Shown in pieces: positions 42,640 to 51,343 of a stretch of 64,000 nt of DNA. Position 1 is the stretch's first letter, and each line of letters opens with the position of its first letter. The translations under genes were made by a program, and so were the position numbers. The stretch spans positions 423,772 to 487,771 of the forward strand of contig NZ_KE383922.1 in NCBI RefSeq assembly GCF_000422805.1. The letters are read 5' to 3'. This DNA is from Nocardioides halotolerans DSM 19273. Lineage in GTDB: Bacteria; Actinomycetota; Actinomycetes; Propionibacteriales; Nocardioidaceae. The notes under the pieces were generated by a model, which saw only the letters and a list, made by a program, of their open reading frames with translations, was not told where the DNA came from and did no database searches.

Positions 42640-43341
42640 ATGTCGGTTACCTGGCTCGGCATCGGGGCCCAGCGCAGCGGGACCACCTGGTTCACCGATC
42701 TGCTCACCCAGCACCCCGAGGTCGGGCTCGGCACGAACGGCAAGAAGGAGCAGCACCTCCTGCACAAGGTCGCCGACGGGGTGCTGCCGGCCGGGGACTA
42801 CCTCGACCTGTTCCCCGACGACGGCGTGCGCCGGGGCGAGTGGACGCCGCAGTACCTCCGCCACGCCTCGGTGCCCGCCGCCGCGGCCCGGCTGGTGCCT
42901 GATGCGCCGGTGCTGGTGCTGCTGCGCGACCCCGTCGAGCGCTTCCGGTCCGCGATGCGGCTCGCCGCGACCCGGGCGGCCGCGGGCAACCCGTCGCCGT
43001 GGCCCTACCCGGTGCCGATCACGATGCAGACCTTCACCGGCTTCTACGCCGACCAGCTGGCCGCTTGGGCCGACGCGGTCGGCCGCGAGCGGATGGTCGT
43101 CATGGTCTACGAGCAGGTCCGCCGGGCTCCCGAGTCGTATGTCGCGGACGTGTGGCGCCGCCTCGGTCTCGACCCGGCGCCGCTGGCCGGCGTCGGCGAG
43201 GCCTCGGGCTCGAGCTCGCGTGCCGACTGGGACTGGCCCGACGGCCTCCAGGAGTCGCTGCGCGTGATGTACCGTCCCCAGCTCGCCCGCCTGGAGTCCG
43301 ACTGGGGCCTCGACCTGTCGGAGTGGTCCGCAACGCGCTGA
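42640..43341 (+). CDS. Sulfotransferase family protein
   Basis: A 233-residue protein with both PAPS-binding motifs of sulfotransferases: the 5'-phosphosulfate loop GAQRSGTTWF at about residues 9-18 and the 3'-phosphate motif LLRDPVERFRSAMRL near residue 90. The acceptor may be a lipid, sugar or peptide and cannot be inferred; the short form with YEQVRRAPESYVADVWRRLG resembles the bacterial/heparan-type group. No signal or membrane segment. ATG at 42640. Confidence 0.9.
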   Translation: MSVTWLGIGAQRSGTTWFTDLLTQHPEVGLGTNGKKEQHLLHKVADGVLPAGDYLDLFPDDGVRRGEWTPQYLRHASVPAAAARLVPDAPVLVLLRDPVERFRSAMRLAATRAAAGNPSPWPYPVPITMQTFTGFYADQLAAWADAVGRERMVVMVYEQVRRAPESYVADVWRRLGLDPAPLAGVGEASGSSSRADWDWPDGLQESLRVMYRPQLARLESDWGLDLSEWSATR

Positions 43342-43367
43342 GGACGAAGCTCACCCGTCCGGCAGCC

Positions 43368-44126
43368 TCAGACCCGGCCGAGCGCGGTCCAGGTCCACGC
43401 AGTGACGTCCTGGGGGCCGTCGGGCATGCCGGAGCGGATCAGGTCCTTGAGCTCGGCGACCTGGTCGGGGGTGCGGCTGGCGAGGTAGTCGCCGACCGAG
43501 CCGGCAGGTTCCTCGAACGGCGCCCACCAGTCGTCGAAGGACTCGAGGCGGATCGTCACCGAGAGCTCGCCGCCCTCGACGTCGACGAGGCCGGCCTCGC
43601 CGAAGACGCGCTCGAGGTCGCCCTCGCGGGAGCCGACCGACAGGCGGTCGCCGTCGGCCCGCTGCTGGGGGTCGAGCTCGTCGACCGCGGCCCAGAACGG
43701 CGTCAGCGGACCGCGCCCGCCGCCGTGGTCCCAGACGCAGGCGGCCACCGAGCCGCCCGGTCGGGTCACGCGCGCCATCTCGGCGATGCCGCGCACGGGG
43801 TCCTTCATGAAGTGCACGACCAGCTGGGCGTACGACGCGCCGTAGGAGCCGTCGTCGTAGGGCAGGTCCTCGGCGGCGCCCTGCCGCACGTCGACGCCCG
43901 GGCACCGGTCTCGGGCCGCCGCGACGAAGCCGGGTGTGGGGTCGATCGCGTCGACGCGCACGGCGCCGTGGCGGCGCACCAGCTCGGCGGTCAGCACGCC
44001 CGGGCCGCAGCCGACGTCGAGGACGCGGCCCCCGGGCTCGCCCGCGAGGTCGGCGAACCGCGGCGCCAGCGGCTCGGAGAAGCGACCCATGAACCGCGCG
44101 TAGGCGCCGGCGTCACCGAAGGCCAT
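43368..44126 (-). CDS. SAM-dependent methyltransferase (class I, type 11-like)
   Basis: A 252-residue methyltransferase. Motif I is VLDVGCGPGVLTAEL near residue 35, followed by DAIDPTPGFVAAAR, the acidic GAAEDLPYDDGSY and the motif ARVTRPGGSVAACVWD. The layout is typical of ubiquinone/menaquinone-type and small-molecule methyltransferases. The substrate is unknown. It converges on the sulfotransferase and is 9 bp downstream of rmuC on the same strand. Confidence 0.88.
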   Translation of the reverse strand: MAFGDAGAYARFMGRFSEPLAPRFADLAGEPGGRVLDVGCGPGVLTAELVRRHGAVRVDAIDPTPGFVAAARDRCPGVDVRQGAAEDLPYDDGSYGASYAQLVVHFMKDPVRGIAEMARVTRPGGSVAACVWDHGGGRGPLTPFWAAVDELDPQQRADGDRLSVGSREGDLERVFGEAGLVDVEGGELSVTIRLESFDDWWAPFEEPAGSVGDYLASRTPDQVAELKDLIRSGMPDGPQDVTAWTWTALGRV

Positions 44127-44135
44127 CCGCCAACT

Positions 44136-45473
44136 CTAGGCCTCTTTGCCGAGGTCGTCCTCTGCCCAGAGGTGCTGCTCGGCGTCGGCCTCGACGAGCT
44201 CGGCGACGCTCGGCACGGGCCGCGCCAGCTCGGGCGCCTGCGGCTCGCGCACGGCCGCCTCGAGGGGCTGGACCGGGGCGAGGTCGCCCTCGCTGACCTG
44301 GAGGTCGCGGAACCGGCGCGCCGAGACCATCACCCGGGACTCCACGGTGCCGACGGTCTCGTTGTAGGCGTTGACCGAGGAGGTGAGCGCGCGGCCGAGC
44401 TTGTCGAACTTGGCGCCCATCTGGCCGAGCCGCTCGTGCAGCTCGCGACCGAGCTTGAAGACCTCGGCGGCCTTGTCGGCCAGGGCGGCCTGCTTCCAGC
44501 CGTAGGAGATGGCGCGGAGCATGCCGATCAGCGTCGTCGGGGTCGCGATGACGACGTCCTTCTTCACGGCGTACTCGTAGAGGTCGGGCATCTGCTCGAG
44601 CGCCGCGGAGAAGAACTCTTCGCTGGGCAGGAAGAGGACCACGAACTCGGGCGACTCGGCGGCCTTCCAGTACTGCTTGGAGGAGAGCTGGTCGACGTGG
44701 GTGCGCACGTGGCGGGCGAACTGCAGGAGGTGCTGCGCCTTCTGGCCGTCGTCCTCGCTGCCGGCGGCGTCGAGGAACGCGCTGAGCGGCACCTTGGAGT
44801 CGACGAACACGTGCTTGCCGTCGGCGAGGTTGACCCGCATGTCGGGCCGCTGGGTGCCGTCGTCGGACTGGGTCGTGACCTGGAGGTCGAAGTCGCAGCG
44901 CTCGACCATGCCGGACAGGCGGGCGACGTTCTTGAGCGTCGTCTCGCCCCACGAGCCGCGCACCTGCGGCTTGCGCAGCGCGTTGACGAGGGTGGCGGCC
45001 TCGCGGCGCATGGCCTCGCCGGCGTCGCGCACGGTGCGGACCTGGGAGCGCATCTCGGTCGCGATCTGGACGCGCTCCTTCTCGACGTCGGTGAGCCGGG
45101 CCTGGAACTCCTTGAGGCTGGCTGCCACCGGTGCGAGCAGCTGCTCGGTCGCCTGCATCCGCTGCTGGGCCGCGGTGTCGACCGAACGGCGCTGCTGCTC
45201 GGCGACCTCGTGGGAGAGCAGGCGGAACTGCTCGACCATGGCCTGCCGCCCGGCCTCGACCTCCTCGGCGCGCGCCAGGGCGGCGTCGCGCTGGGTGAGG
45301 GCGACGGCGACGTCGGCCTCGGCCCGCGCGGCGGCGACGCGCGAGTCGGCGAGCTCCTGGTGGACCTGCGCCAGCTCGCGGGGGTCTGCGCCCGTCGAGA
45401 GGCGCCGCCCGACCAGCACGCCGAGCCCCAGGCCGACGGCCAGGGCGAGGAGGAAGACGATCGCGGTGGTCAT
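44136..45473 (-). CDS. rmuC: DNA recombination protein RmuC
   Basis: A 445-residue RmuC family protein. From the ATG at 45473 it has one N-terminal transmembrane helix (AIVFLLALAVGLGLGVLVG), a long coiled coil (about residues 30-170), and the nuclease-like RmuC domain (QVRGSWGETTLKNVARLSGM, FVDSKVPLSAFLDAA, FVVLFLPSEEFFSAALEQMP, PTTLIGMLRAISYGWKQAAL). RmuC limits sequence inversion at short inverted repeats in E. coli; that may be of interest given the many inverted repeats of this genome. The last 60 residues are acidic and variable. A frame extension to 45515 is not needed. Confidence 0.95.
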   Translation of the reverse strand: MTTAIVFLLALAVGLGLGVLVGRRLSTGADPRELAQVHQELADSRVAAARAEADVAVALTQRDAALARAEEVEAGRQAMVEQFRLLSHEVAEQQRRSVDTAAQQRMQATEQLLAPVAASLKEFQARLTDVEKERVQIATEMRSQVRTVRDAGEAMRREAATLVNALRKPQVRGSWGETTLKNVARLSGMVERCDFDLQVTTQSDDGTQRPDMRVNLADGKHVFVDSKVPLSAFLDAAGSEDDGQKAQHLLQFARHVRTHVDQLSSKQYWKAAESPEFVVLFLPSEEFFSAALEQMPDLYEYAVKKDVVIATPTTLIGMLRAISYGWKQAALADKAAEVFKLGRELHERLGQMGAKFDKLGRALTSSVNAYNETVGTVESRVMVSARRFRDLQVSEGDLAPVQPLEAAVREPQAPELARPVPSVAELVEADAEQHLWAEDDLGKEA

Positions 45474-45551
45474 GCACGCATCGTCACCCAGACCACCGAC
45501 AGAACCCCGGACCACACGCCCGGCGCCGGCTCATCGCCTACCCTGCCCGGT

Positions 45552-46853
45552 ATGGCCCCCCTCGTTCCCGGCCGTGCCACCGCGCTCCGCGCAGCGACCT
45601 CGGTCACCGCTGCGGGCGTCGCGCTGGTGCTGGCCGCCGGTCCCGCCGTCGCCGTGGTCTCGGCGACCACCGACGGCGTCGACACCGTGATGATCGAGAG
45701 CAACGCGCTCGGTGACCTGATGACCCTGGCGTGCGTCGACGACCTCGCGAACGTCAACGGCGACCCCGCGGCCCCCGACCTGGCCTGCGAGGACGTCGCC
45801 TTCGTCGAGGTCGACGCGAACGGCGGCGAGGACAGCGTCAACCTCGGTGGCGTGACGCTGCTCGCCTTCCCGGGCCTGGTCGAGACGTTCATCGACGTGG
45901 AGGACCTCGCCGCCGACTCGGTCACGGGCAGCGAGGGGCGCGACCTCGTGCACGCCGACGGCCTCGACGACGTGTCGACCGGGGTGGGCGACGACTGGGT
46001 GGAGGGCGCCGGGAGCGCCAGCGGCGGGGAGGGCAACGACACGCTGCGCGACATCCTCGGAGCGGTCCAGGGCGGGCCGGGCGACGACCTGATCGTCACC
46101 ACCGGCGCCGGCCCGTTCGACGGCGGCCCGGGCCACGACCGGCTCGTGATCGACTTCTCGTCGTTCACCAACCAGACCGCGCTGGGGCTGGTCCTCACCG
46201 ACGCCACGATCAACGGGTCGACCGGCGCCACCGGGATCGAGGAGTACGACGTCACCTCGGCCGGCGGCGCAGGGGCCGACGTGATCGACAGCCGGCTCTA
46301 CAGCGGGCGGGTGACCTTCCACGCGCGCGCCGGGGACGACTCGTTCCTGGGCGGGCCGGGGGCCGACGTCGCCGACCTCGGCGCCGGCAACGACGCCGTC
46401 GACCCCGGGCCCGGCTCCGACCTCGTGCTGGCGGGCGAGGGCGACGACTGGATCTCGGCGCGTGACGGCTTCGGCGACGTGGTCGAGTGCGGCCCCGGCA
46501 ACGACACCGTCGTCGCCGACCGGTCCGACGTCCTCAGCGGCTGCGAGAACGTCGCCCTGCCCCCGCCGGAGACCAGCCGCATCGCCGGCCCCAAGAGGGT
46601 CGTCAAGGGCACGAAGGCGTACTTCACGTTCGCGGCGTCGGTGTCGAGCGCCACCTTCGAGTGCCAGGTCGACGCGCGGCCGTTCAAGCCGTGCGCGAGC
46701 CCGTTCAAGGTGCGGGCCAAGCGGCTGAGCACGGGGAAGCACACCCTCGTCGTGCGAGCGGTGCAGCCGGCCGCCAACCCCGACCCGACGCCGTCGTCGT
46801 TCCGGTTCAAGGTGAAGCCGCGGCCCCGCCCGACCAGGACGCCTCAGGCGTAG
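45552..46853 (+). CDS. Secreted RTX-like calcium-binding repeat protein
   Basis: A 433-residue exported protein. Signal peptide at about residues 1-37 (TSVTAAGVALVLAAGPAVAV). From about residue 150 it carries hemolysin-type GGxGxDxxx motifs (GGPGDDLIV, GGPGHDRLV, GGAGADVID, GGPGADVAD, GPGSDLVLAGEGDDW), which usually form a calcium-binding beta-roll, followed by a short Ig-like domain (ATFECQVDARPFKPCASPFK, KHTLVVRAVQ) and a basic tail. Unlike classic RTX toxins it uses Sec and has no enzyme domain, so it is probably an adhesion or surface protein. ATG at 45552; its 3' end overlaps fdhD by 10 bp. Confidence 0.85.
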   Translation: MAPLVPGRATALRAATSVTAAGVALVLAAGPAVAVVSATTDGVDTVMIESNALGDLMTLACVDDLANVNGDPAAPDLACEDVAFVEVDANGGEDSVNLGGVTLLAFPGLVETFIDVEDLAADSVTGSEGRDLVHADGLDDVSTGVGDDWVEGAGSASGGEGNDTLRDILGAVQGGPGDDLIVTTGAGPFDGGPGHDRLVIDFSSFTNQTALGLVLTDATINGSTGATGIEEYDVTSAGGAGADVIDSRLYSGRVTFHARAGDDSFLGGPGADVADLGAGNDAVDPGPGSDLVLAGEGDDWISARDGFGDVVECGPGNDTVVADRSDVLSGCENVALPPPETSRIAGPKRVVKGTKAYFTFAASVSSATFECQVDARPFKPCASPFKVRAKRLSTGKHTLVVRAVQPAANPDPTPSSFRFKVKPRPRPTRTPQA

Positions 46854-47659
46854 CGCACCGTGCGCTGGGGTGTGGTGAAGCCGTAGAGGGCCAGGCCGGC
46901 GTCCTCGGCGAGCCGGACTGCGAGGCTGGTCGGCGCGCCCACCGCCACCAGCGCGCCGACGCCCGCGGCCACGGCCTTCTGCACCAGCTCGAACCCTGCC
47001 CGGCCGCTCACCACCAGCGCCGCACCGCCCGGCGGCTGCCCGGCGACGACCCGAGCGCCGGTCACCTTGTCGACCGCGTTGTGGCGGCCGACGTCCTCGC
47101 GCACCACGAGCAGCTCGCCCTCGGCGGTGGCGAGCGCCGCGGCGTGGACGCCGCCGGTGGCGTCGAAGACGCGCTGGGCCTCCCGCAGCCGGTCGGGCAG
47201 GGTGCGCACGACGTCGGGGCCGGGCAGGTCGCCCGCCCACCGGGCCGTCGCCGGCGCGGCGAGCGCCTCGGCGATCGTGTCCTTGCCGCAGACGCCGCAC
47301 GCCGACGAGCCCGACCCGGCGTGCCGGTGACCCGGGTCGCGCGTCGGCGGCCCGGCCAGGGTCACCGTGACGACGTTGAACTCCTGCTCGGGCGTCAGGT
47401 CGGCGTCGGTGCAGTAGGCGATCGTGTGCGGGGGAGCGGTGACCAGTCCCTCGTGGACCAGCCAGCCCGCGGCCAGCTCGAAGTCGTGACCCGGCGTGCG
47501 CATCGTGACCCAGACCCGGCGAGCCGGCGCGCCCGGCCACGCCAGCCGGATCTCGAGCGGCTCCTCGGTCGCGAGGCGGTCCTCGTGCCGGCGTTCGCCG
47601 TCGGCGCCGAGCTCGTGCACGCGGGTCCGCACGGTCGGCCCGGGACGGCGCGTGCTCAT
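46844..47659 (-). CDS. fdhD: Formate dehydrogenase accessory sulfurtransferase FdhD
   Basis: A 271-residue FdhD protein. It carries sulfur from the cysteine desulfurase to the molybdenum cofactor of formate dehydrogenases. The conserved active-site cysteines are in SSACGVCGKDTI and the C-terminal part has REDVGRHNAVDKV and VSGRAGFELVQKAV. ATG at 47659 overlaps the pepN stop by 4 bp. No formate dehydrogenase is in this window. Confidence 0.95.
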   Translation of the reverse strand: MSTRRPGPTVRTRVHELGADGERRHEDRLATEEPLEIRLAWPGAPARRVWVTMRTPGHDFELAAGWLVHEGLVTAPPHTIAYCTDADLTPEQEFNVVTVTLAGPPTRDPGHRHAGSGSSACGVCGKDTIAEALAAPATARWAGDLPGPDVVRTLPDRLREAQRVFDATGGVHAAALATAEGELLVVREDVGRHNAVDKVTGARVVAGQPPGGAALVVSGRAGFELVQKAVAAGVGALVAVGAPTSLAVRLAEDAGLALYGFTTPQRTVRYA

Positions 47660-50127
47660 GGTCGTCGGTAGGCCTCGAGCACGGCCAGCTTGCGCTCCAG
47701 GGTGTCGGCCTCGTCGACCAGCCGGCGACGGATCGAGAGGTCGAGGTCGCCGTCGGCGATCAGCGCCTCGCACCGCGCCAGGGTCTCGCGGCTCGTCGAG
47801 GTGCGGGGGAAGAAGTGCTCGGCCGCGTCGGCGAGGACCCAGCCGCTCCGCTTCCTGACGGTGTCGGGCAGGTCGGCGAAGTAGCGCTCGACGTACGGCT
47901 CGGTGAGCTCCTCCTGCCCGCCGCGCCAGAAGCCCAGCCCGACCGCCTCGAGCTCGTAGTTGGGCAGGTCGGTCTCACCGGTGAAGCACGACCACGCCCA
48001 CGCCTTGGCCTCGGCGCTGGGCAGCGAGGCCCGCGCGCCGGCGTGACGGATCTTCGCGACCGCACCCGGCTCGGCCTCGAGCTCCCGGTCGAGCTCCGCG
48101 ACGTCGACGGCGCCGAGCGTGGCCAGCCGGCCGAGCACCCGCCAGCGCAGGTCCACGTCGAGCGGGATGCCGTCGGGGAGGGCGGCCCCGTCGCGCCACG
48201 ACGTGAGCAGCCCGGTGTCGGTCGCGGTGGCGATCGCGGCACGGAAGGCCGCCAGCTGCTCCTCGGAGTCGGGCGCGGCCGAGGCGAGCCTGTCGCGCGC
48301 CGCGGCGTGCAGCGCGGCGACCGCGGCCTGGGGGTCCGGCTGGAGCGGCACCACCCAGCCGTAGACCCACGCCATCGTGCGGCGGCGGCTGTCCTCGGTG
48401 TCCTCGACGGGCAGGCTCGCGACGACGAGCTCCAGCACGTCGACGGGGTCGACCGCGGCGTTGTGCAGGGCGCTGCGCACGCTGCTCCAGATGCCGGCCC
48501 GCAGCTCGGGGTCGGTGACCTGCGGCAGCAGGGCCTCGAGGGCGTCCATGGTCGGCTTGTCGGGGATGACGAGCGCCCAGGTGTCGAGGTAGGGGTCGAG
48601 CAGCACCGGCCGGTCGCCGGCGTCGAACGGCGTCTCCGGGTCCTCGAGGTCGACGACCTGGTCGGTCCACGTGCCGTCGGGGCCGGCGACCGCGGCGCGG
48701 ATCCGGTGCGGCCGGTCGGCCGGGTGGTCGGCCGGCGGCGTGCGGCGGATGACGCCGGCCGCCCGGTCGAGCTCGATGCGGTCGGGCCCGGCCGTGCGCA
48801 GCCAGTTGTCGGTGAACGACGCCATGTCCAGCCCGGCCCCGGACGCGCCCGCGCGCTCCCAGCTCTCGAACAGGTCGTGCATCGTGGCGTTGCCGAAGCG
48901 GTGCCGCTCGAAGTGATCGATGGCGCCCTTGAAGAAGATCTCGTCGCCGAGCGTCGCGTTGACCTGGCGCAGGATCGCGCTGCCCTTCGCGTAGGAGATG
49001 CCGTCGAAGTCCTGGAGCGCCGCCGAGGCGTCGACCGCGCCGTTGCCGGCGACCGGGTGCGTGCTCGGCCGCTGGTCGGCCACCAGCCCCCACTGGCGGC
49101 GGGCGTAGGCGTTGTCGACCCACACGTCGTCGTACTCCGTGACGTCGGCGGTGACGCGGTTGCCCATGTACTCGGCGAACGACTCGTTGAGCCACAGGTC
49201 GTCCCACCACGCGGGTGTGACGAGGTTGCCGAACCACTGGTGCGCCATCTCGTGGGCGAGCGTGGTGGCGCGGGCGATCCGCATGCCGCGGGTGACCCGG
49301 CTGGTGAAGACGAGCGGGTCGCGGAAGGTGACGCAGCCGGGGTTCTCCATCGCGCCGGCGTTGAACTCCGGCACGAACGCCTGGTGGTAGTCGCCGAAGG
49401 GGTAGCGGATGCCGAAGAGCCGGTGCAGCTCGTCGAAGCTCTGCCGGGTCAGGGTGAACAGCTCGTCGGCGTCCTTGTCGAGGTCGGCCGCGATGCTCGC
49501 CCGGGCGCTGATGCCGAGCGGGATCCCGTCGTGCTCGTCGCGCAGTACGTGGTAGGGCCCGGCGACGAGGGTGACGAAGTAGGTCGACAGCGGCTGGCTC
49601 TGCTCGAGCTCCCAGACGCCGGACTCGACCTGCTGCCCGGGGGCGTTGCCGATGACGACCCAGTCGCGCGGAGCGCGCACGTGGAAGGTGTACGGCGCCT
49701 TGAGGTCGGGCTGGTCGAAGCAGGCGAAGATCGTGGGCGCGGCGTCCATGAAGGACATGCCGTAGACGTAGTGCTTGCCGTCGGCGGGGTCTACGCTGCG
49801 GTGCAGCCCCTCGCCGTCGTTGCGGAACGGCATCGTCGCCGCGACGACGAGCTCGTGCTCGCCCTCGGTCAGCTCGAGCGGGAACCGGCCGCGCTCGAGC
49901 AGGTCGACGTCGAGCGCGCGGCCGTCGAGGCTGAGGCGGGCGAGCCGGACCGGCTTGAGGTCGAGGAACGTCGACCCGGCCCGGCTGGTGAACCGCAGCG
50001 TGGTCACCGACTCGAACGTCGCGTCGTCGGAGGCCAGGTCGAGGGCCACGTCGTACGACGTGAGGTCGAGGAGGTCGCGGCGCGCCAGCGCCTCGGTGTG
50101 CTGGAGGGAGGCGTAGGGGCTGGGCAC
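47656..50127 (-). CDS. pepN: Aminopeptidase N (M1 family)
   Basis: An 823-residue zinc aminopeptidase, typical length for the actinobacterial PepN. The exopeptidase motif GAMEN is at residues 258-262 and the zinc site HEMAH at 292-296 with Glu315 18 residues later (NESFAEY). The C-terminal half is the ERAP1-like helical domain. It removes N-terminal residues from peptides in the cytoplasm. It is first in a two-gene unit with fdhD. The ATG at 50127 begins with PSPYASLQHTEALARRDLL, standard for the family. Confidence 0.97.
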   Translation of the reverse strand: MPSPYASLQHTEALARRDLLDLTSYDVALDLASDDATFESVTTLRFTSRAGSTFLDLKPVRLARLSLDGRALDVDLLERGRFPLELTEGEHELVVAATMPFRNDGEGLHRSVDPADGKHYVYGMSFMDAAPTIFACFDQPDLKAPYTFHVRAPRDWVVIGNAPGQQVESGVWELEQSQPLSTYFVTLVAGPYHVLRDEHDGIPLGISARASIAADLDKDADELFTLTRQSFDELHRLFGIRYPFGDYHQAFVPEFNAGAMENPGCVTFRDPLVFTSRVTRGMRIARATTLAHEMAHQWFGNLVTPAWWDDLWLNESFAEYMGNRVTADVTEYDDVWVDNAYARRQWGLVADQRPSTHPVAGNGAVDASAALQDFDGISYAKGSAILRQVNATLGDEIFFKGAIDHFERHRFGNATMHDLFESWERAGASGAGLDMASFTDNWLRTAGPDRIELDRAAGVIRRTPPADHPADRPHRIRAAVAGPDGTWTDQVVDLEDPETPFDAGDRPVLLDPYLDTWALVIPDKPTMDALEALLPQVTDPELRAGIWSSVRSALHNAAVDPVDVLELVVASLPVEDTEDSRRRTMAWVYGWVVPLQPDPQAAVAALHAAARDRLASAAPDSEEQLAAFRAAIATATDTGLLTSWRDGAALPDGIPLDVDLRWRVLGRLATLGAVDVAELDRELEAEPGAVAKIRHAGARASLPSAEAKAWAWSCFTGETDLPNYELEAVGLGFWRGGQEELTEPYVERYFADLPDTVRKRSGWVLADAAEHFFPRTSTSRETLARCEALIADGDLDLSIRRRLVDEADTLERKLAVLEAYRRP

Positions 50128-50205
50128 GGGGCCAGCCTAGATCGGGCCTCCGGATCGTCCCCCGGGCCGGGCGCGCGCTGCTGGCCGCGGGGGCGCATCC
50201 GTCGT

Positions 50206-50257
50206 ACGATGGTGGTTCCCACGAGAGGCGGGTCCAGACCGACAGGTCGGGCCCGCC
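50206..50257 (+). promoter_or_regulatory. -10-like box followed by a strong imperfect hairpin
   Basis: TACGAT (50206-50211) is followed by GGCGGGTCCAGACC and GGTCGGGCCCGCC (50227-50257) around a GACA loop, an almost complete 13-bp stem. It could be an attenuator, or the 5' end of a small RNA in the gap between pepN and the 45-codon gene. No protein is convincing here. Confidence 0.4.
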
Positions 50258-50386
50258 GTGGCATGTCCGGCCCATCGCAGGGCCCGTGCCGACGCCTTCC
50301 GACGCCGTCCGAGCCCGCCGTCCGAGCCCGTTCTCGGGGACCGTCACGATGCCCCCGGTGGTGTCCGAGATCACCCCCGGTCTGAT

Positions 50387-50416
50387 TTGGAAGCGCTCCG
50401 TCGCGGTCACTATCCT
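50387..50416 (+). promoter_or_regulatory. Promoter of the 45-codon gene
   Basis: TTGGAA (50387-50392) and TATCCT (50411-50416) are 18 bp apart. The region after it (TAATAGTCAATAGTGCTAGA) is strikingly AT-rich for this genome and has a small inverted repeat ACTAT/ATAGT (50409-50424) over the -10 element, a possible operator. Confidence 0.6.
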
Positions 50417-50490
50417 GTAATAGTCAATAGTGCTAGATACCAGTTACGACCAACGGCCCCGACGTCCGGGGCGCAAGGAGCAGGAAGACC

Positions 50491-50628
50491 ATGTCCGCGC
50501 AGCTGTACCTGTCCCAACTCGTCATCGAGGGGCGTGCCGACCGGGTGCACCGGTCCCAGCCGCGGAACAGTGGTCTCACCCGCCTGGAGCGGCGCCTGCG
50601 CCGCGCCCTCGAGGACCGCAAGCACTGA
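50491..50628 (+). CDS. Small basic protein of unknown function (45 residues)
   Basis: ATG at 50491, with AAGGAG 10 bp upstream, encodes MSAQLYLSQLVIEGRADRVH, then a Ser/Arg stretch and a basic amphipathic helix (TRLERRLRRALEDRKH). There is no membrane segment, Cys or signal. The gene has its own promoter (50387-50416) and is followed by a 15-bp perfect terminator hairpin, so it is a separate transcription unit about 220 bases long. The basic helical end could bind nucleic acid or a membrane surface. No homologue is known to me. Its expression signals are better than those of most short frames here. Confidence 0.7.
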   Translation: MSAQLYLSQLVIEGRADRVHRSQPRNSGLTRLERRLRRALEDRKH

Positions 50629-50702
50629 CCCGAGACCACCGCCGGCCGCGCGTCCCCCGAGCGGTCGGCGGGGGCGGCGCTCCCCACGGGTGACCGCCCA
50701 GC

Positions 50703-50735
50703 GACGGACCCCGAGCCTGAGGCTCGGGGTCCGTC
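50703..50735. terminator. Perfect 15-bp terminator hairpin
   Basis: GACGGACCCCGAGCC and GGCTCGGGGTCCGTC are exact reverse complements around TGA. It ends the 45-codon gene unit. No long T tract follows (GTGTG), as often in actinobacteria. Confidence 0.85.
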
Positions 50736-50842
50736 GTGTGCGGGGGAAGGGTCCCGCACCACCCACACAAGTCGCGCCGCCGGATGGTTTCAAGCGCCCG
50801 GGCGTGTCGCTCCTCCCGCGAGCGAGGTGGCAGGCTGACGCC

Positions 50843-51343
50843 ATGGAGCTGGGACCCGAGACACACCGCAGCATCGACCTCCACCAGATCGGCGAGCATC
50901 GGTGGAAGGCGACCAACAGCCGCGGCGGCGGCGTCTCGATCGGTCCGGGCGAGGACCCCGACTTCACGCCGGTGGAGCTCCTGCTTGCGGCGCTGGTCGG
51001 GTGCGGTGCCGCCGACCTCGACCTGATCACCGGCAAGCGGGCGCCGTTCGAGACCTTCAAGGCGCGCGCCGAGGGCCACAAGGTCCGCGACGAGAACGGC
51101 TCGCACCTGGTGCAGCTGCGGGTGACCTACGACGTCACGTTCCCCGAGGGCGAGGGCGGCGACGCGGCCCGCGAGGTCCTGCCGCGCACCCTGCAGCAGA
51201 TCCAGGACCGGCTGTGCACCGTGGGGCGGACGGTCGCCCTCGGCGAGCCGGTCTCGTACGTCGAGGGTCCGGTGACGTTCGCGCCGGTCCTCGGCCCCGG
51301 CGCCGACCCCACGGGTCTCGAGACCGAGCCCTCCGACGGATGA
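50843..51343 (+). CDS. OsmC/Ohr family protein
   Basis: A 166-residue OsmC-family thiol peroxidase. The two conserved cysteines, Cys54 in LVGCGAADLD and Cys125 in DRLCTVGRT, are both present, and FTPVELLLAALVG matches the helix that carries the first. Such proteins reduce organic hydroperoxides. It starts at the ATG at 50843; a frame extension upstream through the 45-codon gene region is an artefact. The stop overlaps the SDR start (ATGA), so the two are co-translated. Confidence 0.92.
   Translation: MELGPETHRSIDLHQIGEHRWKATNSRGGGVSIGPGEDPDFTPVELLLAALVGCGAADLDLITGKRAPFETFKARAEGHKVRDENGSHLVQLRVTYDVTFPEGEGGDAAREVLPRTLQQIQDRLCTVGRTVALGEPVSYVEGPVTFAPVLGPGADPTGLETEPSDG

Noticed and set aside
42999..45551. 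A plus-strand frame running through the minus-strand methyltransferase and rmuC genes into the RTX-like gene
   Set aside because: The part before the ATG at 45552 has no protein-like features, while the minus-strand genes beneath it have full family motifs. Only the 45552-46853 portion is real.
50211..50387. Plus-strand frame MVVPTRGGSRPTGRARRG... in the pepN upstream gap
   Set aside because: It is Arg/Pro/Ser-rich low-complexity sequence over a strong hairpin, with no ribosome site and no resemblance to a protein.
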